From: Actinomycetales bacterium SN12
Lineage (GTDB): Bacteria > Actinomycetota > Actinomycetes > Actinomycetales > Microbacteriaceae
NCBI GenBank assembly: GCA_002837415.1
Contig: PJCV01000008.1
Span: 60,166-124,165, forward strand
DNA length: 64,000 bases
Reading direction: 5' to 3'
Shown: piece after piece, positions 17,949 through 26,642 of the stretch
How the letters are laid out: every line of letters begins with the position of its first letter
How positions within the stretch are numbered: the stretch's first letter is position 1
The notes under the pieces: model-generated
What the model was told of the DNA's origin: nothing
The model's database searches: none
Seen by the model: the letters and a program-made list of their open reading frames with translations, nothing else
Program-made: the position numbers and the translations under genes

Positions 17949-18794
17949 TCAGAGCGGCGAGGTGTCTGATCTGCGGCGCGGGGCCACGGTGTGCCAGGGC
18001 ACCGTGAGCTCGCCGAGGCGCCAGCGCCGGCGGTCGCCCTGCACCGGGATGCCCTGCGTCTTGAGCGCGCTGATGACGGCGAGCCAGCGCTGCACCGGAC
18101 CGAACGTCGACAGGGGAGCCGCACGCTCCCATTCGCGATCGAGTGCGGTGAGCAGATCGTAGATGCGCTCGCCCGGGACGTTGCGATGGATGAGCGCCTT
18201 CGGCAGGCGCTCGGCGACGATTCCCGGATGCTCGAGCCCCGCCAGCCGCAGCGAGATCGTGAACGCCACCGGCTCTCCGTCGCTCGTGACATCGATCCAG
18301 CTGGCGATGCGGCCGATCTCGTCGCAGGTGCCCTCGAAGAGCATCCCGCCCGGTGCAAGTCGCGACGTGACCTGGCGCCAGGCGTCGGCGACATCGCCCT
18401 CGTCGTACTGCCGCAGCACGTTCATCGCTCGGATCACCGCGGGCCGTCGACCACCCGGTACCGGCACCTCGAACCCGCCGCGCGCGAACGACACCGCGAG
18501 ATCCGCGGCGAACGGCGTGCTGCCCGCGCGCACGTCCTCCAGCTGAGCGCGTGCGGTCGCCACGCGCCCCGGGTCCAGCTCGAGGCCCAGCACCTCGGCA
18601 TCCGCCCTCCCCCGGCGCAGCCTGGTCGCGAGCTCGAACGCGGTGACTCCGCTGGCTCCGTACCCGAGGTCGACGACGAGCGGGTCGGATGCCCGGCGGA
18701 ACGCCGCCGACGCCGCGATCCACCGGTCGTTTCGCCTCAGCCGGTTCGTCCCCGTGGTCCCCCTCGTCGGCTGCCCAACCGGTGACGCTCCCAT
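17949..18794 (-). CDS. Class I SAM-dependent methyltransferase-like protein
   Basis: 281-residue protein with a Rossmann methyltransferase core. Motif I appears as VVDLGYGASGVTAFELA (about residues 40-56), an acidic strand end in VLGLELDPGRVATARAQL, and a later GGMLFEGTCDEIGR block. A C-terminal region of about 90 residues has no domain I recognise. Substrate unknown. A GAGAAT box six bases before the ATG points to a leaderless start. Convergent with ygfZ through the palindrome. Confidence 0.75.
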   Translation of the reverse strand: MGASPVGQPTRGTTGTNRLRRNDRWIAASAAFRRASDPLVVDLGYGASGVTAFELATRLRRGRADAEVLGLELDPGRVATARAQLEDVRAGSTPFAADLAVSFARGGFEVPVPGGRRPAVIRAMNVLRQYDEGDVADAWRQVTSRLAPGGMLFEGTCDEIGRIASWIDVTSDGEPVAFTISLRLAGLEHPGIVAERLPKALIHRNVPGERIYDLLTALDREWERAAPLSTFGPVQRWLAVISALKTQGIPVQGDRRRWRLGELTVPWHTVAPRRRSDTSPL

Positions 18795-18864
18795 CCCTCC
18801 ATTCTCCCCTCTCTACTCCTCACTTCTTCCACCTCGCTCATCCCGCCCGACAGGTGAGGGCGGA

Positions 18865-18938
18865 GTGACGTTCCCGGAGCGAGCATCGGGGAGGAGCGAA
18901 GCGGAGGGGCCCCGCTCTGCGAGCGAAGGGAACGTCAC
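18865..18938. repeat. Inverted repeat in the methyltransferase-gpmA gap
   Basis: GTGACGTTCCC (18865-18875) and GGGAACGTCAC (18928-18938) form a perfect 11-bp inverted repeat enclosing a purine-rich stretch with GAGCGA-type subrepeats. The 185-base divergent gap holds no gene. It may fold in RNA upstream of gpmA or be a DNA site. Confidence 0.5.
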
Positions 18939-18979
18939 GCAGCCCGCCGCGCACATACGGAATCGATAAAGTGGACGGC

Positions 18980-19723
18980 ATGACCCGCACTCTGATTCTT
19001 CTGCGTCACGGCCAGAGCGAATGGAACCAGCTCAACCTCTTCACGGGATGGGTGGACGTCCGCTTGACCGACCAGGGCAAGGCCGAGGCACGCCGCGGCG
19101 GCGAGCTGCTGGCCGAGTCGGGTCTGCTGCCCGACGTGCTGCACACGTCGCTGCTGAGCCGTGCCATCCAGACGGCGAACATCGCGCTCGACGCGGCTGA
19201 CCGCCTGTGGATCCCGGTGACGCGCTCGTGGCGACTCAACGAGCGCCACTACGGTGCACTGCAGGGCAAGGACAAGGCGCAGACGCTCGAGGAGTTCGGT
19301 CCGGAGCAGTTCCAGCTGTGGCGCCGCTCGTTCGACGTGCCGCCGCCCGCACTGGCCGATGACAGCGAATTCAGCCAGGTGCACGACGCGCGCTACGCGG
19401 ACATCGACGGGGAGGTCCCGCGCACCGAGTCGCTCAAGCTCGTCATCGACCGTCTGCTGCCGTACTGGAACGACGCGATCGTCCCCGACCTCGAGGCCGG
19501 CAAGACGGTGCTGGTCACCGCGCACGGAAACTCGCTGCGCGGCCTGGTCAAGCACCTCGAGGGCATCAGCGACGACGACATCGCCGAGCTGAACATCCCC
19601 ACGGGCATCCCGCTGGTGTACGAGCTCGACGAGAACAACGTGCCGACCGGTCCGAGCCGCTACCTCGACCCCGAGGCCGCTGCGGCCGGCGCTGCCGCCG
19701 TCGCCGCGCAGGGCAAGAAGTAG
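18980..19723 (+). CDS. gpmA: 2,3-bisphosphoglycerate-dependent phosphoglycerate mutase
   Basis: 247-residue glycolytic enzyme interconverting 3- and 2-phosphoglycerate. The phosphohistidine motif LRHGQSEWN is at residues 8-16, and [21 protein letters not shown] and [17 protein letters not shown] are all in place. The start is the ATG at 18980, preceded by TAAAGT at seven bases; the upstream GTG at 18971 falls in the leader region of that promoter. It ends just before a perfect palindrome. Confidence 0.96.
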   Translation: MTRTLILLRHGQSEWNQLNLFTGWVDVRLTDQGKAEARRGGELLAESGLLPDVLHTSLLSRAIQTANIALDAADRLWIPVTRSWRLNERHYGALQGKDKAQTLEEFGPEQFQLWRRSFDVPPPALADDSEFSQVHDARYADIDGEVPRTESLKLVIDRLLPYWNDAIVPDLEAGKTVLVTAHGNSLRGLVKHLEGISDDDIAELNIPTGIPLVYELDENNVPTGPSRYLDPEAAAAGAAAVAAQGKK

Positions 19724-19733
19724 CTCTGTCGAC

Positions 19734-19803
19734 GCCCCCTCACATCGTCGAGGCCCCCTCCGGTCCACCTGGATCAGAGGGGGCCTCGACGATGTGAGGG
19801 GGC
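19734..19803. repeat. Perfect 27-bp palindrome, probable bidirectional terminator
   Basis: Arms 19734-19760 and 19777-19803 are perfectly complementary over 27 bases (outer part GCCCCCTCACATCGTCGAGG), with a 16-base loop. It lies between convergent gpmA and phoU and shares GATCAGAGGGGGC with the palindrome at 46534-46573. Confidence 0.85.
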
Positions 19804-19823
19804 ACCGATGATGGTGGTGAGTG

Positions 19824-20537
19824 TCAGAGCGCCGGAGGAGCGGAGGGCGTCACGCTCGACTGCGCCTCGGCCGCCAGTGCGATGTCCTCCTCCTGCACCG
19901 CCCAGTCGCCCGTCGCGAGGTAGACGACTTTCTTCGCGACGGCGACCGCGTGGTCGGCGAAGCGCTCGTGGTAGCGGCTGGCGAGCGTGGCGTCGACGGT
20001 CGCGGTCGCCTCGCCCTTCCAGTTGTCGCTGAGCACCTTCTCGAACACGCTGGCGTGCAGCTCGTCGACGTCGTCGTCGGCGTTGCGGATCTCGTCGGCG
20101 AAGCGCAGGTTCTGCGTGCGCAGCAGCTCGGCGAGGGTGCCGGCGATCTGCACGTCGAGCTCACCCATCCGGCGGAACGTGCCCTTGAGCCCCTTGGGAA
20201 CGGCGCGCTCCGGGAAGCGCAGGCGGGCGAGCTGTGCGATGTGCTCGGCCATGTCGCCCATGCGCTCCAGCGAGGCGCTCACGCGCAGCGCGGTGATCAC
20301 GATGCGCAGGTCGCGGGCGACCGGCTGCTGACGTGCGAGGATCTCGATCGCCTGCTCGTCGAGCGCGACGGCCAGCTCATCGATCTTCGCGTCGTCGGCG
20401 ATGACCTCTTCGGCCAGTGCCACGTCGCTCTCGGCGAATGCGGTGGTGGCCTTCTGGATCGCGACCGTGACCAGGTCGGCGATCTCGGCGAGCTGCGTCT
20501 GCAGCTCTTCGAGGGACTGGTGGAACACTTCGCGCAT
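19824..20537 (-). CDS. phoU: Phosphate regulatory protein PhoU
   Basis: 237-residue all-helical protein with two PhoU repeats. The repeats show the acidic metal-site pattern: DVALAEEVIADDAKIDELAVALDEQ in the first and EIRNADDDVDELH in the second. The N-terminal MREVFHQSLEELQTQLAEIADLV is typical. PhoU links Pst transport to the SenX3 kinase and holds it inactive when phosphate is plentiful. Divergent from senX3-regX3, with a PHO-like box in between. Confidence 0.95.
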   Translation of the reverse strand: MREVFHQSLEELQTQLAEIADLVTVAIQKATTAFAESDVALAEEVIADDAKIDELAVALDEQAIEILARQQPVARDLRIVITALRVSASLERMGDMAEHIAQLARLRFPERAVPKGLKGTFRRMGELDVQIAGTLAELLRTQNLRFADEIRNADDDVDELHASVFEKVLSDNWKGEATATVDATLASRYHERFADHAVAVAKKVVYLATGDWAVQEEDIALAAEAQSSVTPSAPPAL

Positions 20538-20615
20538 GTCGGCGCAACCTTTCGTCGGGGGTTCGGCACGGCATGCCGGGGCACGCGCTCGCGCGGCCGG
20601 ATCGATTGTCCGCGT

Positions 20616-20648
20616 CGAAGGTTAACGAACGGTGCCGGGAACGTGAAT
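20616..20648. promoter_or_regulatory. PHO-like box between phoU and senX3
   Basis: On the minus strand three consecutive 11-mers, ATTCACGTTCC, CGGCACCGTTC and GTTAACCTTCG, keep the 11-bp period of the pstS box, with GTTCACC-like starts in the first and third. Suggests autoregulation by RegX3. Weaker than the pstS site. Confidence 0.5.
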
Positions 20649-20719
20649 ACTATTCTCTCCGCCGCGCGATGGCGCGGTGCACGTCAGGTGACCGGCATCC
20701 CGGCCTCTACTGTGGAGGC

Positions 20720-21940
20720 ATGGATTCCGCTCAGCTGGCGCTGTTCGCCCTCGCCGTCGGCGCGCTGATCGGTGCGGGCGCCGTGCTGCTGGTGAGCTGG
20801 GCGTATCGCGTGCGCGCCATCGCCCTGCAGGAGACCTCCTCCGCTGTGCCGGGGGGCGTCCGCGACGTGCTCGCGAGCATGGATGACGCCGCGTGCGTGC
20901 TCGATGCCTCGGGGCTCGTGATCGCCACGTCGAACGCCGCGACGCGCTTCAGCATCCGCGAGGGAGCGGTGCTCGAGAACGGCGAGCTGCGGCGCCTCGT
21001 GCGCAGTGTCCGCGACAGCGGCGCGGACGCGACCGAGACGATGCGGCTCACCGGTGGCGCCGCCCTGGATCCTCGGCTGGTCTCTGCACGCGCCAGCTCC
21101 GTCGGCCCGCAGCTGACTCTGCTGATCATCCGCGATGTCACCGAGCGCGAGCGCCTCGATCAGATGCGCACCGACTTCGTCTCGAACACCAGTCACGAGC
21201 TGAAGACCCCGGTCGCCTCGGTCAGCCTGCTCGCCGAGGCGATCGAATCGGCGGCAGACGACCCCGAGCAGGTGCGCATCTTCGCCGCGCGCATCTCGGC
21301 GGAGGCCGCCCGTCTCGGGCAGCTCACCGGGCGCATCCTGAGCCTCTCGCGGCTGCAGGCGGCGGAGAGCCTGTCGCAGGTCGAGCCAGTCGCGATCGAT
21401 GAGGTCGTGGCGGCGTCGATAGAGGCGCATTCGGTGCAGGCCGATTCGGCCGGTGTCGAGCTGAGCCGCGGCGGTGAGCGCGGGGTGTGGGTGCGCGGTG
21501 ACGCGCAGGTGCTGATCGAGGCGGTCGGCAACCTCATCGCCAACGCGATCGTCTACTCGCCGCGCGGGTCCCGCGTCGGCGTCGGCGTGAAGGTCGACGG
21601 GGACGTCGTCGAGATCGCCGTGACGGATCAGGGCATCGGGATCTCGGATGCCGACCTCGAGCGCATCTTCGAGCGCTTCTACCGTGCCGATGAGGCGCGT
21701 TCGCGGCGCACCGGGGGCACCGGACTGGGACTGTCGATCGTCAAGCACGCCACTCAGCGGCACGGCGGCGAGGTGCGCGTGTGGTCGCGTCCGGGTCGGG
21801 GCTCGACCTTCACGATGCGCCTGCCGCTCGCGAGCGCACCCGCCAGCGCCGCCGACAAGAAGTCCAAGAGAAAGCCCAAGAAGAAGCGCGTGAGCGGCGA
21901 TACCCGCAAGCGTGACGCTCGAAACGGAGAGTACGCATGA
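20720..21940 (+). CDS. senX3: Sensor histidine kinase SenX3
   Basis: 406-residue kinase of the phosphate response. One N-terminal membrane helix (about residues 5-28), no extracellular sensor, a PAS-like region (about 45-145), then the H-box FVSNTSHELKTPVASV with the phospho-His near residue 161. N-box NLIANAIVYS, DQGIGI and GGTGLGLSIVKH complete the ATPase domain. A very basic Lys-rich tail follows. TACTGT lies six bases before the ATG, which settles this start. The stop overlaps regX3 by four bases. Confidence 0.93.
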   Translation: MDSAQLALFALAVGALIGAGAVLLVSWAYRVRAIALQETSSAVPGGVRDVLASMDDAACVLDASGLVIATSNAATRFSIREGAVLENGELRRLVRSVRDSGADATETMRLTGGAALDPRLVSARASSVGPQLTLLIIRDVTERERLDQMRTDFVSNTSHELKTPVASVSLLAEAIESAADDPEQVRIFAARISAEAARLGQLTGRILSLSRLQAAESLSQVEPVAIDEVVAASIEAHSVQADSAGVELSRGGERGVWVRGDAQVLIEAVGNLIANAIVYSPRGSRVGVGVKVDGDVVEIAVTDQGIGISDADLERIFERFYRADEARSRRTGGTGLGLSIVKHATQRHGGEVRVWSRPGRGSTFTMRLPLASAPASAADKKSKRKPKKKRVSGDTRKRDARNGEYA

Positions 21941-22620
21941 CCCGCATCCTGCTCGTCGAGGATGAGCCCGATCTGGCCGACCCGCTCGCCTACCTGCTGC
22001 GACGCGAGGGCTACGAGGTCGAGATCTGCGAGGACGGCCCTGGGGCGCTGACCGCCTTCCGCGAGCGCGGCGCCGACATCATCCTGCTCGATCTCATGCT
22101 TCCGGGCATGGCGGGCACCGAGGTGTGCCGTCAGGTTCGTCAGACCTCGAGCGTGCCGATCATCATGCTGACGGCCAAGGACTCCGAGGTCGACATCGTG
22201 GTGGGGCTGGAGCTCGGCGCAGATGACTACATCACGAAGCCCTACTCGTCACGCGAGCTGCTGGCGCGCATGCGCGCCGTGCTGCGTCGAGTGGTGCAGG
22301 CCGAGGCGGAGCTGGACGAGCGCGTGCTGGAGGGCGGCCGTGTCACGCTCGACATCGACAGGCACACCGTCGCGGTGGATGGATCCGAGATCAACATCCC
22401 GCTGAAGGAGTTCGAGCTGCTCGAGGTGCTCATGCGCAACGCGGGTCGTGTGCTCACCCGCGGTCAGCTGATCGATCGCGTCTGGGGCAGCGACTACTTC
22501 GGCGACACGAAGACCCTGGATGTGCACATCAAGCGCATCCGGTCGCGCATCGAGCAGAACCCGGGCGACCCGGTCATGCTGGTCACCGTGCGGGGCCTCG
22601 GCTACCGCTTCGAAGGCTGA
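21937..22620 (+). CDS. regX3: Response regulator RegX3
   Basis: 227-residue OmpR-family regulator. The receiver has EDEPDLAD, phospho-acceptor Asp in IILLDLMLPG (near residue 52), LTAKD and the Lys in ITKPYSSREL. The winged helix (about 130-225) contains LKEFELLEVLMRNAGRVL, WGSDYFGDTKTLDVHIKRIR and GLGYRFEG. Phosphorylated by SenX3, it should bind the PHO boxes at pstS and phoU/senX3. Overlaps senX3 by ATGA and ends at a strong terminator. Confidence 0.95.
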   Translation: MTRILLVEDEPDLADPLAYLLRREGYEVEICEDGPGALTAFRERGADIILLDLMLPGMAGTEVCRQVRQTSSVPIIMLTAKDSEVDIVVGLELGADDYITKPYSSRELLARMRAVLRRVVQAEAELDERVLEGGRVTLDIDRHTVAVDGSEINIPLKEFELLEVLMRNAGRVLTRGQLIDRVWGSDYFGDTKTLDVHIKRIRSRIEQNPGDPVMLVTVRGLGYRFEG

Positions 22621-22630
22621 TCGGTCGCAG

Positions 22631-22676
22631 GACGAAGAAGAGGCCGGTTCCGAAAGGAACCGGCCTCTTCTTCGTC
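22631..22676. terminator. Terminator after regX3
   Basis: Perfect 21-bp stem starting GACGAAGAAGAGGCCGG with a GAAA tetraloop; the right arm ends in CTCTTCTTCG. Placed between convergent regX3 and the LpqE-like gene. Confidence 0.9.
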
Positions 22677-22719
22677 GCAGCTGTCGCGACGGGAAGTCGC
22701 AGCTGTCGCGACGGGAAGT
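22676..22719. repeat. Exact tandem duplication of 22 bp
   Basis: CGCAGCTGTCGCGACGGGAA plus GT occurs twice in direct succession (22676-22697 and 22698-22719), between the regX3 terminator and the stop codon of the lipoprotein gene. Looks like a replication-slippage duplication. Confidence 0.9.
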
Positions 22720-23231
22720 CAGGATGCCGAGTCGAGCGGCGCGGCGCTCGGCACCAGGTCGGCGTACTGCGGGAGCGATCCGTCGAGCACGGGCACCTGG
22801 GCGGGAACCGCCTCGCCGTCGCCCGCGACGATGAGCACCTCGACGGTGGCGCCGGGCTTGGCGCCGAGGTTCTCGACGCGCAGCGGCATCTTGTCGGCAC
22901 CGAGGCTGACCCGGTCCTCACTGGGCACGCGCAGGGTGAGCTGCTCGCCCGCGACGTCGATGTCGACCGTGCTGGTCTTCGAGCTCGCGTTGATGAACGC
23001 GCCGACGAGGTTGCCCACCTCGCCGTCCTCCGTGGCCACCACGAAGACGTTGCGCGCGACGACGGAGCCGCCGGTCTCGTCGATGTTCACACCGTCGGAC
23101 GCGGAGTAGGGGTTCGTGGTCGCCTGGTGCGTGATGAAGGTGCATCCGGTGGTGCCGAGTGCGAGCGCCGAGCCCAGGGCGATGGCGGCGATGAGACGCG
23201 GAGCGATGGACGCAGCAGAGCGCGAGTTCAC
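22719..23231 (-). CDS. LpqE-like lipoprotein
   Basis: 170-residue lipoprotein. The GTG at 23231 is preceded by AGGAGG and gives a signal peptide ([21 protein letters not shown]) ending in lipobox TTGC. The mature part is mostly beta ([25 protein letters not shown], then [18 protein letters not shown]), an immunoglobulin-like arrangement. The divergent position next to carD matches lpqE beside carD in M. tuberculosis, the basis of the name. Function unknown. Confidence 0.75.
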   Translation of the reverse strand: MNSRSAASIAPRLIAAIALGSALALGTTGCTFITHQATTNPYSASDGVNIDETGGSVVARNVFVVATEDGEVGNLVGAFINASSKTSTVDIDVAGEQLTLRVPSEDRVSLGADKMPLRVENLGAKPGATVEVLIVAGDGEAVPAQVPVLDGSLPQYADLVPSAAPLDSAS

Positions 23232-23347
23232 GGATCCTCCTGAGGTGCGACGGGTGGCCTGGATCAGTCTAGTGGGTCGCGCGTGCGCGCAGACCACGGA
23301 TGCCCGCTGCGGTGCCGACCGGCGCGAACCTTACTGCATAACGGCTG

Positions 23348-23356
23348 TGGTATGCT
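23348..23356 (+). promoter_or_regulatory. Extended -10 promoter of carD
   Basis: TGGTATGCT is an extended -10 (TGn-TATnnT) about 27 bases before the carD ATG, with GAAAGGA as ribosome-binding site in between. No clear -35 box. Confidence 0.55.
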
Positions 23357-23382
23357 GGAGATTGCCGAAAGGACACGTTTTT

Positions 23383-23865
23383 ATGCTTTTTGAGGTTGGC
23401 GAAACCGTCGTCTATCCGCACCACGGAGCCGCGACGATCATCGAGGTCAAGGACCGCGTGATCAAGGGGGAGACCAAGAAGTACCTGAAGCTCAACGTCA
23501 CGCAGGGTGATCTCATCATCGAGGTTCCTGCTGAGAATGTCGACCTGGTCGGTGTTCGCGACGTGATCGGCAAGGAGGGTCTCGAGAACGTCTTCGAGGT
23601 GCTGCGCGCCCCGTTCACGGAGGAGCCCACCAACTGGTCGCGCCGCTACAAGGCGAACCTGGAGAAGCTCGCCTCGGGCGATGTGATCAAGGTGAGCGAG
23701 GTCGTTCGCGACCTGTGGCGCCGGGATCAGGATCGCGGTCTCTCCGCGGGTGAGAAGCGCATGCTCGCCAAGGCCCGCCAGATCCTCGTGTCGGAGCTCG
23801 CTCTGGCCGAGAAGATCGATGAGGACAAGGCCGGCGCCCTGCTCGACGAGGTGCTCGCCTCCTGA
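23383..23865 (+). CDS. carD: RNA polymerase-binding regulator CarD
   Basis: 160-residue essential actinobacterial regulator that binds RNA polymerase beta and stabilises open complexes, notably at rRNA promoters. The Tudor-like RNAP-interaction domain (about 1-60) begins [19 protein letters not shown]. The helical DNA-binding part keeps the minor-groove Trp in [15 protein letters not shown] (about residue 85) and the [16 protein letters not shown] block. The start is the ATG at 23383 with GAAAGGA upstream; the frame is open further upstream but that extension is not CarD-like. Followed by a terminator, then ispDF. Confidence 0.97.
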   Translation: MLFEVGETVVYPHHGAATIIEVKDRVIKGETKKYLKLNVTQGDLIIEVPAENVDLVGVRDVIGKEGLENVFEVLRAPFTEEPTNWSRRYKANLEKLASGDVIKVSEVVRDLWRRDQDRGLSAGEKRMLAKARQILVSELALAEKIDEDKAGALLDEVLAS

Positions 23866-23889
23866 CGAGCGCGTCGACGGTTGGAATTC

Positions 23890-23923
23890 GAAGAGGGCGG
23901 ATGCTGCGGCATCCGCCCTCTTC
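23890..23923 (+). terminator. Terminator after carD
   Basis: Perfect 15-bp stem GAAGAGGGCGGATGC / GCATCCGCCCTCTTC with a 4-base loop, 24 bases after the carD stop. Confidence 0.85.
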
Positions 23924-23953
23924 GCGTGCTGCGGCGCGCGATAGCGTGAGAAG

Positions 23954-25141
23954 GTGACTTCGATCCCGACCCCCACCACAGCGATCATCGTCGTCGCCGC
24001 CGGCTCCGGCACGCGACTCGGTGCCGACATGCCCAAGGCGCTCGTGGACATCGACGGCCGGACCGTGCTGCGTCACGCACTGGATGGTGTCTTCGCCGCC
24101 CAGCGCATGCAGGTCGTCGTCGTGGCCCCAGCCGGGTTCGAGCAGGCTGCGGCTGACATGCTGACCGATGCCGATCAAGGCCGAGCATGGCCGGCATCCG
24201 TCGTCGTCGGCGGCCAGACACGGCAGCAGTCCGTTGCCGCGGGCCTCGCCGCCCTCGACGCGGAGATCGACGTCGTGCTCGTGCATGACGCCGCGCGTGC
24301 CCTCACATCCGCCGCGCAGATCGATGCCGTCGCCGCGGCGGTGACACCGGACGCCGGCGTTATCCCCGCGCTCCCCGTGGTCGACACGCTCAAGCAGGTG
24401 TCGGGCGACGAGGTCGTCGGTCCCGTCGACCGCTCGCTGCTCGCGGCCGCGCAGACCCCCCAGGGCTTCCCCCGTCGCGCGCTCGAGGCCGCTTATGAGC
24501 GCGTCCTGCTCACGGGCGACGAGCACACCGACGACGCCGCGCTGTTCGCGGCGGACGGAGGGACGGTGCGCCGCATCCCAGGATCCGAGCGCGCATTCAA
24601 GATCACCACCGCGGAGGACCTGGAGCGTGCGCGCATGCTTCTGACCCAGCGGATGCCGTCCCCGCCGATGCTGCCGCGCATCGGCGTCGGCACGGATGTG
24701 CACGCCTTCGGTGGCGAGGGGAACCTGTGGCTCGCCGGTCTGGAATGGCCGGGGGAGCAGCCCCTGTCGGGCCACTCTGACGGGGATGCCGTCGCACACG
24801 CCATGGTCGACGCCCTGCTGGGCGCGGCAGGACTCGGTGACATCGGCCAGCATTTCGGCACGGCGCACCCCGAGTACGCGGGCGCGCACGCCGACGTCTT
24901 CCTCGCCCGCACCGCGGCGATGCTCGCCGAAGCGGGCTTCGCGATCGGCAACGTGTCGGTGCAGTTCCAAGGCAACCGGCCGCGGTTCAGCGCCCGCCGG
25001 ATCGAGGCCGAGCAGGTGCTCTCAGCCGCGCTGGGAGGCGCCGCCGTCACCGTCTCGGCGACCACGACCGACGGACTCGGGTTCACCGGTCGCGGCGAGG
25101 GCATCGCGGTCACCGCGGTCGCGCTCGTCCACCGGATCTGA
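23954..25141 (+). CDS. ispDF: Bifunctional MEP-pathway enzyme IspDF
   Basis: 395-residue fusion in the non-mevalonate isoprenoid pathway. The N-terminal cytidylyltransferase (about 1-232) has the nucleotide loop [28 protein letters not shown] and a late [12 protein letters not shown]. The C-terminal cyclodiphosphate synthase (about 236-395) has [11 protein letters not shown] with Asp/His metal ligands, [23 protein letters not shown] and [16 protein letters not shown]. The GTG is preceded by TAGCGT at six bases (leaderless). In many actinobacteria ispD and ispF are separate; here they are one frame without a gap. Confidence 0.96.
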   Translation: MTSIPTPTTAIIVVAAGSGTRLGADMPKALVDIDGRTVLRHALDGVFAAQRMQVVVVAPAGFEQAAADMLTDADQGRAWPASVVVGGQTRQQSVAAGLAALDAEIDVVLVHDAARALTSAAQIDAVAAAVTPDAGVIPALPVVDTLKQVSGDEVVGPVDRSLLAAAQTPQGFPRRALEAAYERVLLTGDEHTDDAALFAADGGTVRRIPGSERAFKITTAEDLERARMLLTQRMPSPPMLPRIGVGTDVHAFGGEGNLWLAGLEWPGEQPLSGHSDGDAVAHAMVDALLGAAGLGDIGQHFGTAHPEYAGAHADVFLARTAAMLAEAGFAIGNVSVQFQGNRPRFSARRIEAEQVLSAALGGAAVTVSATTTDGLGFTGRGEGIAVTAVALVHRI

Positions 25142-25193
25142 CAGGGGAGCCCACCCCCAGGTGCGCACCGCGACGCCCCGGTAGTCTTGTGCG

Positions 25194-26642
25194 GTGACGA
25201 TCCGCCTGTACGACACTCGCGCACAGCAGCTGCGCGACTTCGCCCCGCTCGATTCCTCGAACGTGACGATGTACGTCTGCGGACCCACCGTGCAGTCCGG
25301 CCCGCACATCGGGCACGTGCGCGCTGCCCTGAGCTTCGATCTGCTGCGCCGCTGGCTCGCGCACCGCTACGAGCAGGTCACCTTCGTGCGCAACGTCACC
25401 GACATCGACGACAAGGTGCTCGCCAATGCGACCGAGACCGAGTCGTGGTGGGCGCTGGCGTACCGGATGGAGCAGGAGTTCTCGCAGGCCTACGCCGCCG
25501 TCGGCATCCTGACGCCCACCTATGAACCCCGCGCGACCGGGTTCATCCCGCAGATGCACGACCTCATCGCCGCCCTCATCGAGCGTGGCCACGCATACGC
25601 CGCGTCCGACGGCTCGGGCGACGTCTACTTCGACGTGCGCTCGTGGCCGGAGTACGGCTCGCTCACCCATCAGTCGGTGGATGCGATGGAAGCGGCGGCC
25701 GACGCCGGGCCCCGCGGCAAGCGCAACCCGCAGGACTTCGCGCTGTGGAAGGGCGCGAAGAGCGACGAGCAGCCGGATGCCGTGTGGGATTCGCCGTGGG
25801 GCCGTGGCCGTCCCGGCTGGCACATCGAGTGCTCGGCGATGTCGCGCCGCTTCCTCGGAACCGAGTTCGACATCCACGGCGGGGGTCTGGACCTGCGCTT
25901 CCCGCACCACGAGAACGAGCTCGCGCAGTCGACCGCCGCCGGCGACGGCTTCGCTCGGTACTGGGTGCACAACGGGCTCGTCACCGTGGGCGGTCAGAAG
26001 ATGTCGAAGTCGCTGGGCAACTTCACCCTCGCCGCCGACGTGCTCGCCGCACAGGACCCGCTGGTCGTGCGCTACGCGCTCGCCGCCGCGCACTACCGCT
26101 CCAGCCTCGACCTCACCGAGTCGTCGTTCGCCGAGGCGGATGCCGCGCTGGGGCGCATCCGCTCGTTCCTCGAGCGCGCGGCACGACTGCCTGCTGAGTT
26201 CGCCTGGACTGCAGAGCGCCCCACTAACGACGACGATGGCGAGGCGAGCCTCGAGCTGCTGCCCGCCGCGTTCGCGGCCGCGATGGACGATGACCTCGGC
26301 GTGCCCCAGGCGCTCGCGGTGCTGCACGAGACGGTGCGGGCGGGCAACAGCATGCTCGATGCCGGTCGCAGCGCCGACGCGCAGCTCGCGGCGATGCAGG
26401 TGCGCGAGATGGCGGGCGTCCTCGGGATCGACCCGCTCGCGCGCGAGTGGAGCACCGACAAGCACGACCGCGCTGAGGCTTCCGCCCTCGACGCGCTTGT
26501 GCAGACGATGATCACGCAGCGCGCCGAGGCGCGCGCGGAGAAGGACTGGGCCGCAGCCGATCGCATCCGAGATGCGATCGGCGCGGCAGGAATCACTCTG
26601 GAGGACACTCCGGACGGAACACATTGGAGTATCGATGGTTAA
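25194..26642 (+). CDS. cysS: Cysteinyl-tRNA synthetase
   Basis: 482-residue class I synthetase. CGPTVQSGPHIGHVR gives the zinc Cys and HIGH motif (about residues 28-42), WHIECSAMS and HHENELAQ supply further zinc ligands, and KMSKSLGN is present near 269. A C-terminal anticodon-binding helical domain ends with DRIRDAIGAAGITLEDTPDGTHW. The GTG is preceded by TAGTCT at six bases. Its end overlaps rlmB by eight bases, a standard actinobacterial pair. Confidence 0.97.
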   Translation: MTIRLYDTRAQQLRDFAPLDSSNVTMYVCGPTVQSGPHIGHVRAALSFDLLRRWLAHRYEQVTFVRNVTDIDDKVLANATETESWWALAYRMEQEFSQAYAAVGILTPTYEPRATGFIPQMHDLIAALIERGHAYAASDGSGDVYFDVRSWPEYGSLTHQSVDAMEAAADAGPRGKRNPQDFALWKGAKSDEQPDAVWDSPWGRGRPGWHIECSAMSRRFLGTEFDIHGGGLDLRFPHHENELAQSTAAGDGFARYWVHNGLVTVGGQKMSKSLGNFTLAADVLAAQDPLVVRYALAAAHYRSSLDLTESSFAEADAALGRIRSFLERAARLPAEFAWTAERPTNDDDGEASLELLPAAFAAAMDDDLGVPQALAVLHETVRAGNSMLDAGRSADAQLAAMQVREMAGVLGIDPLAREWSTDKHDRAEASALDALVQTMITQRAEARAEKDWAAADRIRDAIGAAGITLEDTPDGTHWSIDG

